From: QQUD01 sp039029915
GTDB lineage: Bacteria > Chloroflexota > Anaerolineae > Promineifilales > Promineifilaceae
Length of the DNA stretch: 27,986 nucleotides
Assembly (NCBI GenBank): GCA_039029915.1
Contig: JBCCFD010000042.1
Coordinates: 1-27,986 of the forward strand
Direction of reading: 5' to 3'
Below, in pieces: positions 8,364 through 16,401 of the stretch; the first letter of the stretch is position 1; each line of letters opens with the position of its first letter. A program made the translations under genes and the position numbers. The notes under the pieces were generated by a model. The model was not told the DNA's origin. It made no database searches and saw only the letters and a program-made list of their open reading frames with translations.

Positions 8364-9986
8364 ATGAATAATCATGGTGTTGTTTCACAACCCGATTCTG
8401 CTTACTTTCTAAGACTTGGTTTTAATCAGTTAGCTGACGTTTTAGCCTTAACCTTGGGCCCCACCAAAGGCTCAGTCCTCAATTTTTCCACGAGAAATGA
8501 GCGTCCGGAGATGCTTAATGATGCGGCAACCATTGCTCGCCGCATCATCCAAATTCCAGATCGGCGGCAGGATGTGGGGGCGATGCTGCTTAGGCAGCTA
8601 GTGTGGCAAATGCATCAACAGGTGGGGGACGGCGGCGCGATAACGGCCGTTATTGCCAAGCACACCCTAGATGAGGCGACTCGGATGGTCGCCGCTGGTG
8701 GCATCGCACCGCTCATTCAGAACGGTATTAAAAAAGCTAGTGCTCAGGCGGTGGACGCCATTAAAGCGATGTCACAACCCGCTGATAACGAGATGGCGCT
8801 GGCTGCAGTGGCAGAAGCCGTGACCGGTCATCAAAAACTGTCTTGGATTTTGGGCGAAATGTTCGATATTTTGGGCAAGTACGCTTTTATCACTGTCGAA
8901 AAGTACATGTCTTCTTACCTTGAACGAATCTATTTAGAGGGGGGACGCTGGTCGGGAAAACTGATCTCGCCGTATTTAATAACAGCTCCAGCTACCCAAA
9001 AAGCAATTCAGCAGGATTGCTATGTGGCGCTTTTTGCGGGAAAACTGCATGAACATGAAGATGTAGCTCCGCTGCTGTCGATAATCCATCAGCAAAAAAC
9101 CAAGAATCTTTACCTGCTGGCTTACGATATTACGAGTGATGCCTTAAATGCGCTGGTTTCAGCTCATCAGCATCAAAAAAACGGCATCAATATTGTGGCT
9201 GGCACCTTAAATATTGGCGGCCAGCAAGGGGTTCGTGAGCTAGAAGATTTGGCCATCCTAACGGGAGCAACTGTCTTAGGAGATGATTTGGGACGGCCGT
9301 TATCTTCTATCAAAGCCAGCGAATTAGGGCGGGTCAAACGAGCCGAAGCGGATAAGGAAAATCTATACGCCATTCAAGGGGGGGGTGATCCTAAACGGAT
9401 CCGCGAAGAAATTCAATCGTTACAAACCCTGCTTGATCACACCCCGCCCGATGATGAAGACATCGGCATCATTCACCAAAGGCTGGCTCGCTTTTCGGGC
9501 AGTGTGGGCATCTTACAAGTGGGCGCTATTTCCCAAACTGAACGGGATGTACTAGAGCAGAAAGCGAAGCACGCTACTCGCGCCCTTTCTGCGACGCTGA
9601 TGGAAGGGTATGTGCCCGGTGGCGGTGTCGCTTACCTGCATGCTGCCAAAGCAATCGATCTGGATTCGGCAGAAAATGATGATGAACGTATGGGAATGCT
9701 TGCTTTAAAAAATGCCCTTTCGGCTCCGTTTATCCAGCTTCTGACTAATGCGGGCATTTATGCTCCCGAGGTCAAAATGGCAGACGTGATGGCTAAAGGA
9801 AATGGCACCGTTTACCATATCATTGAAGAAGATTTTGTTTCGGCCGTTGACGCTGGCATTGTCGATGCAACTAAGATGACGCGGATGGCCTTAGAAACGG
9901 CCGTTTCTGGTGCAGTGATGGCCTTAAGCGTCGATGTGACCGTTCTGAAGAAAAAGCCGCGCACCAATAAGGATTATACGCCGTAA
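8364..9986 (+). CDS. Divergent GroEL-like (Cpn60) chaperonin paralogue
   Basis: The 540 residues are collinear with GroEL through the equatorial, intermediate and apical regions. LTLGPTKG (29-36) matches TLGPKG, NDAATIA (52-58) keeps the Asp of DGVTIA (GroEL D52), and GDGG (88-91) keeps Asp87 but loses the Thr row of GDGTTT. The apical segment around 203-310 follows GroEL order, PGGGVAYL (418-425) matches AGGGVAL, and GIVDATKMTRMAL (498-510) matches GILDPTKVTRSAL. By hand alignment, the hydrolytic Asp398 of GroEL falls on His403, and the NAA adenine-contact triplet on HII (485-487). The Gly/Met tail is absent and there is no groES beside it. So it is probably a specialised paralogue rather than the housekeeping chaperonin, with altered or no ATP turnover. 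The next gene, a beta-propeller, follows within a few bases. The start at ATG 8364 is chosen because ATG 8354 runs into a stop. Confidence 0.88.
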   Translation: MNNHGVVSQPDSAYFLRLGFNQLADVLALTLGPTKGSVLNFSTRNERPEMLNDAATIARRIIQIPDRRQDVGAMLLRQLVWQMHQQVGDGGAITAVIAKHTLDEATRMVAAGGIAPLIQNGIKKASAQAVDAIKAMSQPADNEMALAAVAEAVTGHQKLSWILGEMFDILGKYAFITVEKYMSSYLERIYLEGGRWSGKLISPYLITAPATQKAIQQDCYVALFAGKLHEHEDVAPLLSIIHQQKTKNLYLLAYDITSDALNALVSAHQHQKNGINIVAGTLNIGGQQGVRELEDLAILTGATVLGDDLGRPLSSIKASELGRVKRAEADKENLYAIQGGGDPKRIREEIQSLQTLLDHTPPDDEDIGIIHQRLARFSGSVGILQVGAISQTERDVLEQKAKHATRALSATLMEGYVPGGGVAYLHAAKAIDLDSAENDDERMGMLALKNALSAPFIQLLTNAGIYAPEVKMADVMAKGNGTVYHIIEEDFVSAVDAGIVDATKMTRMALETAVSGAVMALSVDVTVLKKKPRTNKDYTP

Positions 9987-10016
9987 GTATTGCAAACCAG
10001 CGTATTGATAAATGCT

Positions 10017-11720
10017 ATGTGGAATGAACTTGCCCAAATCGCCCCCGGCGGCCCAATTTTAGACATCTTCCTTACCGAAAAAGGTGAACAAATTCTCGTT
10101 TCACCAAATGGGTTGCTAAAGCACCAATCTCAGACGTGGCGCTTGCTCATGCGTGGTGTTCCTTTTTGGCAAACAAACTGTGCCGCTGCAGCGGGAAAAA
10201 CGATTTTCTCATCAGGATTCCCAACCGGCATTATTCGCTCCATTGATGGGGGTAAAAGCTGGCTAAACACCTTCATTGATCAGCAAACAGCCCCTATTGT
10301 CAATATTGTTGCGTCCCCTAACTATGCTAAGGATCGGATCATGTTGGCAGCCACCGATGGAGATGGCATTTTGCGCTCAACGGATGGTGGGCGACATTGG
10401 CAGCTTTCAAACTTTGGCTTGCGCGACTTTCAAATTGTTGAGTTAGTTGTTGCGCCTCAGTGGGATGAACGGTATGAATTTTGTATCGCAGTGAGCGAAA
10501 CGGCCGTTTATCAATCACCAAACGGGGGTCGAGCCTGGCGGCGGGTAGAATTTGATGAAGAAGCTCATCCGTCTGCTGTTGTGTTTAGCCCCGACTTCCA
10601 AAACGACCGAACTGTCTATCTCAGTACGCAAGATGGTAAGCTTTTCTGCTCTGCCAACAGTGGACGACAATGGCAAAAAGTGGCCGATGGATTTGAAACG
10701 ATTTCTGGCCTTTGCCTCATTCAGAACAAATTGTTTATCGTTGAATTTGATAAGGTGATTGCGTGTGCAACATCTGACTTTTCAAAACGTGAGATTGTTT
10801 TGCAAGATACACTGCCGATTTTGAGTTTAAATGCCATTAAAACGCAGCTTCATCTGACGACGATTGATGGCGTAACGGTTTCGGCAGATAACGGCCGTTC
10901 CTGGCAAGCCGTTGAGAGCTATAACGCTCGGCGTTTTGTTTGGGTCAAGCGGAGTGCCAATGCCTTGATTGTGGCTGGACCTGATGATGGTATCTGGCTT
11001 TCCACAGATGGTGGCCGCTCTTGGTCTTTACTTTGGGCAGATGGCACCGTGCTGGCTTTGGATGTTTCTCATGAGCAGATATTCGTCAGTAGCGATATCG
11101 GTTTATTTGTCTCGCCTGATTTAGGGAAAAGCTGGCTGCAAGCGGGCGTTATTGACGAACAAATGATGGGGGTTGCTATTGCGGACTCGCATCTTTGGTT
11201 AGGGAGCCAATTTGGCCAGATTTTTCGGCAATCCGGTGCGGGGCTTGAGCCACAGAATGCGCCCTTCACTGGGAAAGCCCTGCTTGATATGCAGCAGATC
11301 AATGGGTTTGTTACAACGGTCGTTTATAACGCTGACAGCAGCGAAATTCAACTGTGGCAATGGCAGCCAGAAAATAAAGTATGGCATCTTTTCTTTAGCG
11401 AGCGGTCTCAGCCTAATAAGCCCGTGATAGCAGTTGATAATCGGTGGGGTGTTGTGATTGGTGTGGCTGGTTCCCTTTATGTGAAAGCCCAATCCGGCTG
11501 GCGTCGGGTTCAAGTTTCTTCCTCAGATGCGCCGATAACGGCCGTTTATTCGCAGCAGGATCACTTTCTAATCGGAGCTACTGACAGGCTGCTTAAAGTA
11601 TCTAAGACTGACTTTGCTCAGATCGAAGCGCTGAGCTGGGATGGGGATCCGATTCTTGATATTAGTGAGCATGTGATGGTGACGATTAACGGCCGTGTTT
11701 TTCAAGCCCCCAGCCAGTAA
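10017..11720 (+). CDS. Asp-box (BNR/Ycf48-like) beta-propeller protein, cytoplasmic
   Basis: The roughly 567-residue protein is built of beta-propeller blades marked by seven Asp-boxes (S-x-D/N-x-G-x-x-W). Numbered from the upstream TTG 9990, these are 84-91, 130-137, 176-183, 221-228, 298-305, 338-345 and 375-382, for example STDGGRHW and STDGGRSW. The C-terminal 190 residues continue as blades without clear boxes. Similar repeats occur in sialidases, sortilin/Vps10 and the photosystem assembly factor Ycf48. No sialidase catalytic motif is seen. There is no signal peptide or membrane segment, so it should be cytoplasmic, unusual for Asp-box proteins. It starts 3 (TTG 9990) or 30 (ATG 10017) bases after the chaperonin stop, so it is almost surely co-transcribed with it. 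The function is unknown; a client or cofactor of the chaperonin is an inference. Neither start has a Shine-Dalgarno. Confidence 0.82.
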   Translation: MWNELAQIAPGGPILDIFLTEKGEQILVSPNGLLKHQSQTWRLLMRGVPFWQTNCAAAAGKTIFSSGFPTGIIRSIDGGKSWLNTFIDQQTAPIVNIVASPNYAKDRIMLAATDGDGILRSTDGGRHWQLSNFGLRDFQIVELVVAPQWDERYEFCIAVSETAVYQSPNGGRAWRRVEFDEEAHPSAVVFSPDFQNDRTVYLSTQDGKLFCSANSGRQWQKVADGFETISGLCLIQNKLFIVEFDKVIACATSDFSKREIVLQDTLPILSLNAIKTQLHLTTIDGVTVSADNGRSWQAVESYNARRFVWVKRSANALIVAGPDDGIWLSTDGGRSWSLLWADGTVLALDVSHEQIFVSSDIGLFVSPDLGKSWLQAGVIDEQMMGVAIADSHLWLGSQFGQIFRQSGAGLEPQNAPFTGKALLDMQQINGFVTTVVYNADSSEIQLWQWQPENKVWHLFFSERSQPNKPVIAVDNRWGVVIGVAGSLYVKAQSGWRRVQVSSSDAPITAVYSQQDHFLIGATDRLLKVSKTDFAQIEALSWDGDPILDISEHVMVTINGRVFQAPSQ

Positions 11721-11732
11721 TCCCGAGCAATT

Positions 11733-11767
11733 TTCGTAAATCGTCAATCAAAAACCGTAAATTTCCC
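11733..11767. repeat. Heptamer-period repeat after the propeller gene
   Basis: Units such as TCGTAAA and TCGTCAA step through this stretch about every seven bases. No terminator hairpin is seen after the chaperonin/propeller pair. Confidence 0.35.
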
Positions 11768-11795
11768 TTCCCTCATTGTACATATCATCACAATG

Positions 11796-11824
11796 TTGCG
11801 ACCCTCTGAATCCTCTAGTACACT
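11796..11824 (+). promoter_or_regulatory. Sigma-70-like promoter of the LacI/sugar ABC locus
   Basis: TTGCGA (11796-11801) and TACACT (11819-11824) are separated by exactly 17 bases. Transcription should start near 11831, directly in front of or within the palindromic operator. Confidence 0.5.
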
Positions 11825-11833
11825 ATGACCTAT

Positions 11834-11857
11834 GTTAACGTTAACGGGAACGCTAAC
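11834..11857 (+). promoter_or_regulatory. LacI-family operator, overlapping palindromes
   Basis: GTTAACGTTAAC (11834-11845) is a perfect 12-base palindrome with the central CG typical of LacI/GalR operators. Its right half also pairs with CGCTAAC further on (GTTAACG, then GGAA, then CGCTAAC) to form a second, overlapping dyad. It lies about 10 bases after the -10 box, so a bound repressor would block initiation. The gene downstream encodes a LacI-type regulator, so autoregulation is likely. Confidence 0.6.
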
Positions 11858-11947
11858 ATTTGGTAACTTTACACAAGCTTAAGCATATCAATCCGTATTT
11901 GTTTTATTGACGCTTAAAAACGGACAAGGTTGAATCTCATTTCCACG

Positions 11948-12973
11948 ATGACTAACCAAAAAGTTACAATCAAGGAAATTGCCAGAGAAGCGGGTGTTTC
12001 TACCCAAACCGTTTCACGCGTCATCAACAATCGACCTGATGTTGCCCCCGCCACCCGCCAACGCGTCCAAACCGTAATCAATCGTTGGCAGTATCAACCG
12101 AGTCAAGTTGCTCGCAGCCTGACACTTGGTAAAAGCAACAACATCGGCGTCGTTATTTCTGGACTTCCTCAAATTGGTCCCACCAAGCTCTTAACTGGTG
12201 CTGAAGCAAAAACCCGAGAGCTTGGCTACACTATCTCCCTAAGCCTCATTCACGATACCTCTGAAAAAAGCATCGATTTGGCATTAAATCAAATGCTTTC
12301 CTCCCGTGTAGATGGCCTATTCTGGGCATCTACACCCACAGAAGATGATGATTCAAATTATCTAATTGATCGATTAAGCCAGCTTCCATTTCCTGTTGTT
12401 GTTAACGGCGTCAAGCCGATGACCCCACTAGCGTTTAATGAAATTGATAATCGATATGGAGGCCGAATTGCGACCCAGCATTTGTTGGAAAAAGGGTATA
12501 AAAAAATAGGTATTATTACTGGCCCCATGAATGAGTGGAGCGCCAAAGAACGACTAGCAGGATGGCGCGTGGCCCTTTCCCAATCGAACAGCTCATTTGA
12601 TGATTCGCTTATTTTTTATGGTGATTGGAGTCCCGCATCTGGCGCTAAAGGTCTTTACAGTTTGTGCGAAAGACACCCTGATTTGGACGCGATTTTTGTG
12701 TCTAATGATCAAATGGCGCTGGGCGTAATGAATAGTGCTCACGCCTTAAATAAACGAATTCCTGAAGATTTAGGGGTTGTCGGATTTGATAACATCCCTG
12801 AATCCGCCTTTTTCATTCCACCGTTAACCACTGTGCAACAAAATATGTCACAATCTGCCGCTATGGCAGTTTCAGAGCTGGTTCGTCTCATTAAAGCCAA
12901 AGCAGAACACCTCCCATCAGACCCAACAATACAAATCGTTAAACCACAGCTCATTGTGCGCGAAAGTAGTTGA
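11948..12973 (+). CDS. LacI/GalR family transcriptional regulator
   Basis: The 341-residue repressor (from ATG 11948) fits the usual length. The N-terminal helix-turn-helix and hinge read TIKEIAREAGVSTQTVSRVI, then a hinge helix ending in YQPSQVARSL. The rest is a periplasmic-binding-protein-like sensor domain, with GVISGL-type first strand, a YGGRIATQHLL helix, IFVSNDQMALGVM and DLGVVGFDNIPE near the C-terminus. It binds DNA as a dimer in the cytoplasm and releases on a sugar effector. It sits between its own putative operator and the sugar ABC genes, pointing the same way, so it probably controls them. An upstream in-frame TTG at 11930 would add six residues, but it directly abuts the AAGG, so I prefer the ATG. 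No ACGGCCGT palindrome occurs in this gene, unlike those to the left. Confidence 0.92.
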   Translation: MTNQKVTIKEIAREAGVSTQTVSRVINNRPDVAPATRQRVQTVINRWQYQPSQVARSLTLGKSNNIGVVISGLPQIGPTKLLTGAEAKTRELGYTISLSLIHDTSEKSIDLALNQMLSSRVDGLFWASTPTEDDDSNYLIDRLSQLPFPVVVNGVKPMTPLAFNEIDNRYGGRIATQHLLEKGYKKIGIITGPMNEWSAKERLAGWRVALSQSNSSFDDSLIFYGDWSPASGAKGLYSLCERHPDLDAIFVSNDQMALGVMNSAHALNKRIPEDLGVVGFDNIPESAFFIPPLTTVQQNMSQSAAMAVSELVRLIKAKAEHLPSDPTIQIVKPQLIVRESS

Positions 12974-13073
12974 TGATTGTTTCATTGGCTGTTATCAGAA
13001 AGGAGGAAATTTATCGACCTTAAGATTAAATTTTTAAGCTGTTTTATAAATTTTATAAACGTCTACCCTAAAT

Positions 13074-13083
13074 AGAGGAGGAG
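13074..13083 (+). promoter_or_regulatory. Strong Shine-Dalgarno of the sugar-binding protein gene
   Basis: AGAGGAGGAG ends five bases before ATG 13089 and contains the full AGGAGG core. It is the strongest such site in the window, in keeping with the high expression usual for binding proteins. The rest of the 115-base spacer after lacI is AT-rich (TTTTATAAA repeated at 13042-13059) and has no second operator. Confidence 0.75.
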
Positions 13084-13088
13084 ACAAA

Positions 13089-14483
13089 ATGACAGACGAA
13101 GAAAAAGTGAAATTAACTAAGAAATACGTAAGTCGCCGCGATTTCTTGAAAATTAGTGGTCTAGCGACGGGTGGGGCTGTATTAGCTGCTTGTTCTAGCC
13201 CTTCCACGTCGGATGGTGGCTCGACTGATGCCGGTAGTGAAGCTGCAGATGCCCCGTCATCGGAACCCGGTGAAATTGTTTGGTGGTATGCTTGGGGAAA
13301 CTTGGACCCGGCTGTAGAAGAAATGAATGCATTGGACGGTTTTCAAGAGCATATTGGCAACAATACTTTAACTTGGAAAGGCAATGTGGAACAAGAAGAA
13401 TTCTTGACAGCGTTTGCTGCTGGTGAACCACCCGATGGCGGTTCAAACACAGATTATCCTGGCTTTTGGGCACGTGGTGTTGCATTGCCGGTAGATGATT
13501 TAATAGCTGGTAGCTCGATGATCGATCTAGCCGATACAACACCCGGCTTTGGTGATTCACTCCGCTATGATGGCCAATTGATTGGTGTTCCGGCTATTGA
13601 ATCTTTCTTGCAATGGGGTTTAAATTACAATTCTGAGCACGTTTCAGAAGTTGGGCTCGATCCAGATAATCCACCTGAAACGTGGGAAGATTTGCTCGAA
13701 TGGCACCGTCAATTGACACTATTTGATGATGCAGGCAACCTCAACCGGTTAGGCCTTGATCCACTCGATGCAATGGCAGGCTCCCCTGATTTCCACGCAT
13801 TCTCTAGAGAATTGCTCTGGTACAACGAAGCGGAACAATCTTTCCATCTTGATGATCCAAGAATGGCCGAAGCAATTGATACGGTTGCGGAATTTTACCG
13901 TATAGCCGGCCCTGATAATGTTGCCGGTATGCGTGGTGTTGAAGGTCAAGGTCAATGGGGTGCGGCTGTTGAAGCCGGTGTGCAATCGTTGATTATCGAA
14001 GGGTATTGGCACCCGGGCGAAGCATCGAACAACCAGCCAGCAATCGCTGCAGTGAACCGGGCAAGTTGGGCACCTGTACCAGCAAGCCGAGCGGGTGCAA
14101 AACTTCAAGCGACCAATGCACACTATATCCAACTTTACAAGGACGCTAATAATGTCGATGGTATGTTTAAAGTTGCTGAGTATTCGTTAACGAACGAAGT
14201 ATTAGACATCATCTTTGAAAACGTGGGCTGGTTAAGCAACAAGCTGTCACATCTTGAAACAGTTGATGCTGACGCCTTCCCTGGATTACGCTTCTATGTC
14301 GAATCTGCTTCTCAAGCGGATGAATGGATGATTATCCGACGCTCACCACTTCACTGGTTTGTATTTGGCGAATGGGGAAATCTTTGTGAACAAGTTTATC
14401 GTGATCTCATGTCACCACAGGATGCTATTGTAGAATTGCAAAAGCGCGCTGTTGATGAGTGGGAAGCTCAAGGTTTAGGTTAA
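13089..14483 (+). CDS. Sugar ABC transporter substrate-binding lipoprotein, Tat-type signal
   Basis: The 464-residue extracytoplasmic solute-binding protein is of family 1 (maltose/oligosaccharide type). The signal peptide has a twin-arginine motif SRRDFLK (15-21), a hydrophobic stretch and the lipobox VLAAC with Cys35, so it is exported folded by Tat and lipid-anchored. A Ser/Gly/Ala/Asp linker follows (36-60). The mature part begins with IVWWYAWG and has the usual Trp/Tyr-rich sugar-binding regions. Its role is to capture a sugar or oligosaccharide for the two permeases encoded downstream. It is preceded by a very strong Shine-Dalgarno and followed by a perfect hairpin (14492-14519), an arrangement that often raises the binding protein above the permeases. 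It has no ACGGCCGT palindrome. The substrate is not readable from the sequence. Confidence 0.93.
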   Translation: MTDEEKVKLTKKYVSRRDFLKISGLATGGAVLAACSSPSTSDGGSTDAGSEAADAPSSEPGEIVWWYAWGNLDPAVEEMNALDGFQEHIGNNTLTWKGNVEQEEFLTAFAAGEPPDGGSNTDYPGFWARGVALPVDDLIAGSSMIDLADTTPGFGDSLRYDGQLIGVPAIESFLQWGLNYNSEHVSEVGLDPDNPPETWEDLLEWHRQLTLFDDAGNLNRLGLDPLDAMAGSPDFHAFSRELLWYNEAEQSFHLDDPRMAEAIDTVAEFYRIAGPDNVAGMRGVEGQGQWGAAVEAGVQSLIIEGYWHPGEASNNQPAIAAVNRASWAPVPASRAGAKLQATNAHYIQLYKDANNVDGMFKVAEYSLTNEVLDIIFENVGWLSNKLSHLETVDADAFPGLRFYVESASQADEWMIIRRSPLHWFVFGEWGNLCEQVYRDLMSPQDAIVELQKRAVDEWEAQGLG

Positions 14484-14491
14484 TTTTTATA

Positions 14492-14519
14492 GTAGGGACG
14501 TAGAAGGCTACGTCCCTAC
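14492..14519 (+). terminator. 12-bp perfect hairpin after the binding-protein gene
   Basis: GTAGGGACGTAG pairs perfectly with CTACGTCCCTAC around an AAGG loop, nine bases after the stop codon. There is no U-run behind it, so it is more likely a partial terminator or 3'-end stabilising stem than a full terminator, since the downstream permeases belong to the same system. The half TGCTACGTCCC at 26980-26990 suggests the element is a dispersed palindromic repeat. Confidence 0.5.
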
Positions 14520-14533
14520 ATTTGGTTAATATT

Positions 14534-15424
14534 ATGAAAATACGGTTTGGCTATCGCACGATTGAGTATCCAAGTGAAGAGATGGGGCATTTGCGAGACA
14601 GTAGCGAATTGCTCAATGATATGCCTGCTCTGCATGAACGAATGCAGGAGGATGGTTATTTGCTTCTGCGGGGTTTGATTGCCCGTGAAAAGGTGTTGAA
14701 GGCACGCCAAACTGTATTAGAACATATGGAAGCTAAGAACGCCTTGGTACCTGACACACCAGTTTTGCAAGGTGTCATGCCCAATGGGGGTAAATCTGTT
14801 CCTATGATGGGACGCAAAGGCATTGCGCAACATCCAGATGTCTTGAATGTTTTAGAGTCTGAAGAGCTTACAGATTTTTATGATCGCTATTTCAATGAGC
14901 CCTCTACAACCTATAATTATAAATGGCTTCGTGGCGTGGGAAATGAGGAATATACAGGGGCGCATTTTGACTTTGTGTATATGGGCCGAGGGTCTAAAAA
15001 CCTTCATACCACATGGGTCCCATTTGGCGATGTCCCAGTTAATCAAGGCACATTAGCGATGTGTGTCGGGTCAAACCATTTAGAAAGCTTTGCACCTATT
15101 CGCGGTACATACGGCCGTATGGATGTTGACCGCGATCTGATTGAAGGCTGGTTCACAAAAGATCCGATGGAAATTGTGGAGAAATTTGGTGGGCAATGGG
15201 TCACCAGTGAATTTTATGCAGGTGATGTCATTTTATTTGGGATGCACACCATGCACGCGTCGACAACCAACCTTACAGACAGATTTCGTTTGAGCTGTGA
15301 TGTTCGCTTTCAACCGCTCAGCGATGATATGGATGACCGCTGGAAGCCAAAAGGCGAAGGTCACACAGCGGCATTTAAAGAAGTGAAATCTATGGAGAGT
15401 GCCCGGAAAGAATGGGGCGTATAA
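14534..15424 (+). CDS. Phytanoyl-CoA dioxygenase (PhyH) family protein in the sugar ABC operon
   Basis: The roughly 296-residue Fe(II)/2-oxoglutarate dioxygenase resembles the PhyH family. The facial triad is visible: H-x-D in GAHFD (His148/Asp150, numbered from TTG 14522) and a distal His in FGMHTMHAST (His242 or His245), followed by R255/R257 for the 2-oxoglutarate carboxylate. It has no signal peptide and is cytoplasmic. It lies between the binding-protein gene and the permease genes, so it is probably transcribed with the transporter, and a role in oxidising the imported compound is plausible but inferred. ATG 14534 is preferred over TTG 14522; neither has a Shine-Dalgarno. It carries the only ACGGCCGT palindrome (15111) of the 11.7-17.8 kb segment. 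Confidence 0.85.
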   Translation: MKIRFGYRTIEYPSEEMGHLRDSSELLNDMPALHERMQEDGYLLLRGLIAREKVLKARQTVLEHMEAKNALVPDTPVLQGVMPNGGKSVPMMGRKGIAQHPDVLNVLESEELTDFYDRYFNEPSTTYNYKWLRGVGNEEYTGAHFDFVYMGRGSKNLHTTWVPFGDVPVNQGTLAMCVGSNHLESFAPIRGTYGRMDVDRDLIEGWFTKDPMEIVEKFGGQWVTSEFYAGDVILFGMHTMHASTTNLTDRFRLSCDVRFQPLSDDMDDRWKPKGEGHTAAFKEVKSMESARKEWGV

Positions 15425-15483
15425 GGATTTGTTTTAAAAATTAAGGGAATTTTGAAACATTTCTTTCGATAAGGAAAAATCAG

Positions 15484-16401
15484 ATGACTGCAATGCCGTT
15501 TAAAAAGCTGAGAAATATGTCAGCAATAGAAAAGCGGAATTTGAGGTGGGGGCTTTTATTTGTTTCCCCTTGGATTATTGGCTTTTTGATATTTGAACTA
15601 TATCCAACGCTGTCCTCGTTATATTACAGCTTCCATCGATACGATATTATTCGTGAACCTGTATTTTTAGGGTTTGAAAATTACATTGATCTATTTACTG
15701 ATGATCCAAACTTCCCAACGGTGTTGTGGAATACTCTGTATTATACGGTGATCGGTGTTCCAATAGGTATAGGATTTGCCTTTTTAATCGCCAATCTGCT
15801 GAATACAAAGATTGTCGGACGTACGTTTTTCCGCGGTGTGATTTACATGCCTGCGATTGTGCCCGCTGTGGCTTCTGCAATGGTATGGCAATTTTTGATG
15901 AACACGCAGTTTGGTGCCATCAATGGGCTATTAAGGGCGCTTGAGCTTCCGATAATTCCCTTCCTGTCAAGCCCAGCCTGGTCTAAGCCATCGCTGATTT
16001 TGGTGCTGATCTGGACTCAGGGTGCGGCTGTTGTTATCTTCTTGGCCTCATTGCAAGATGTGCCACGCTCACTTTATGAGGCGGCCTCTATTGATGGTGC
16101 GAATGGGTTCCATCAGTTTTTAAATATCACCATTCCAATGACTTCACCTATTATTTTATTTAATTTGATCACGGGTTTTATTACCGCATTTCAAGAATTT
16201 ACGATTCCGTGGTTGCTGACACAAGGAGGGCCGATGAACTCAACTGAGTTCTTATTGACCTTCCTCTACAGAAATGCCTTTATCAATTTTAGAATGGGTA
16301 AAGCGTCTGCCATTGCTTGGGTTATCTTAGCGATAATTGTGGTGTTTACAGCAATATTGCTACGCTCTTCGGCGCGCTGGGTTTATTACGGAGGTGACTG
16401 A
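15484..16401 (+). CDS. Sugar ABC transporter permease, MalF/UgpA type
   Basis: The 305-residue inner-membrane protein has six predicted segments, beginning at LLFVSPWIIGFLIFELY (24-40), and the cytoplasmic EAA loop EAASIDGAN (199-207), which contacts the ATPase. The order of segments and the phrase IYMPAIVPAVASAMVWQFL are typical of the first permease of CUT1 sugar importers. AAGGA eight bases upstream of ATG 15484 supports the start. The stop overlaps the start of the second permease by one base (TGATG), so the pair is translationally coupled. No ATPase gene follows. Such systems often use a shared MsmX/UgpC-type ATPase encoded elsewhere. Confidence 0.93.
   Translation: MTAMPFKKLRNMSAIEKRNLRWGLLFVSPWIIGFLIFELYPTLSSLYYSFHRYDIIREPVFLGFENYIDLFTDDPNFPTVLWNTLYYTVIGVPIGIGFAFLIANLLNTKIVGRTFFRGVIYMPAIVPAVASAMVWQFLMNTQFGAINGLLRALELPIIPFLSSPAWSKPSLILVLIWTQGAAVVIFLASLQDVPRSLYEAASIDGANGFHQFLNITIPMTSPIILFNLITGFITAFQEFTIPWLLTQGGPMNSTEFLLTFLYRNAFINFRMGKASAIAWVILAIIVVFTAILLRSSARWVYYGGD
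16390..16397 (+). promoter_or_regulatory. Shine-Dalgarno of the second permease inside the first
   Basis: GGAGGTGA lies within the last codons of the first permease, three bases before ATG 16401. It supports coupled translation across the one-base overlap. Confidence 0.65.
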
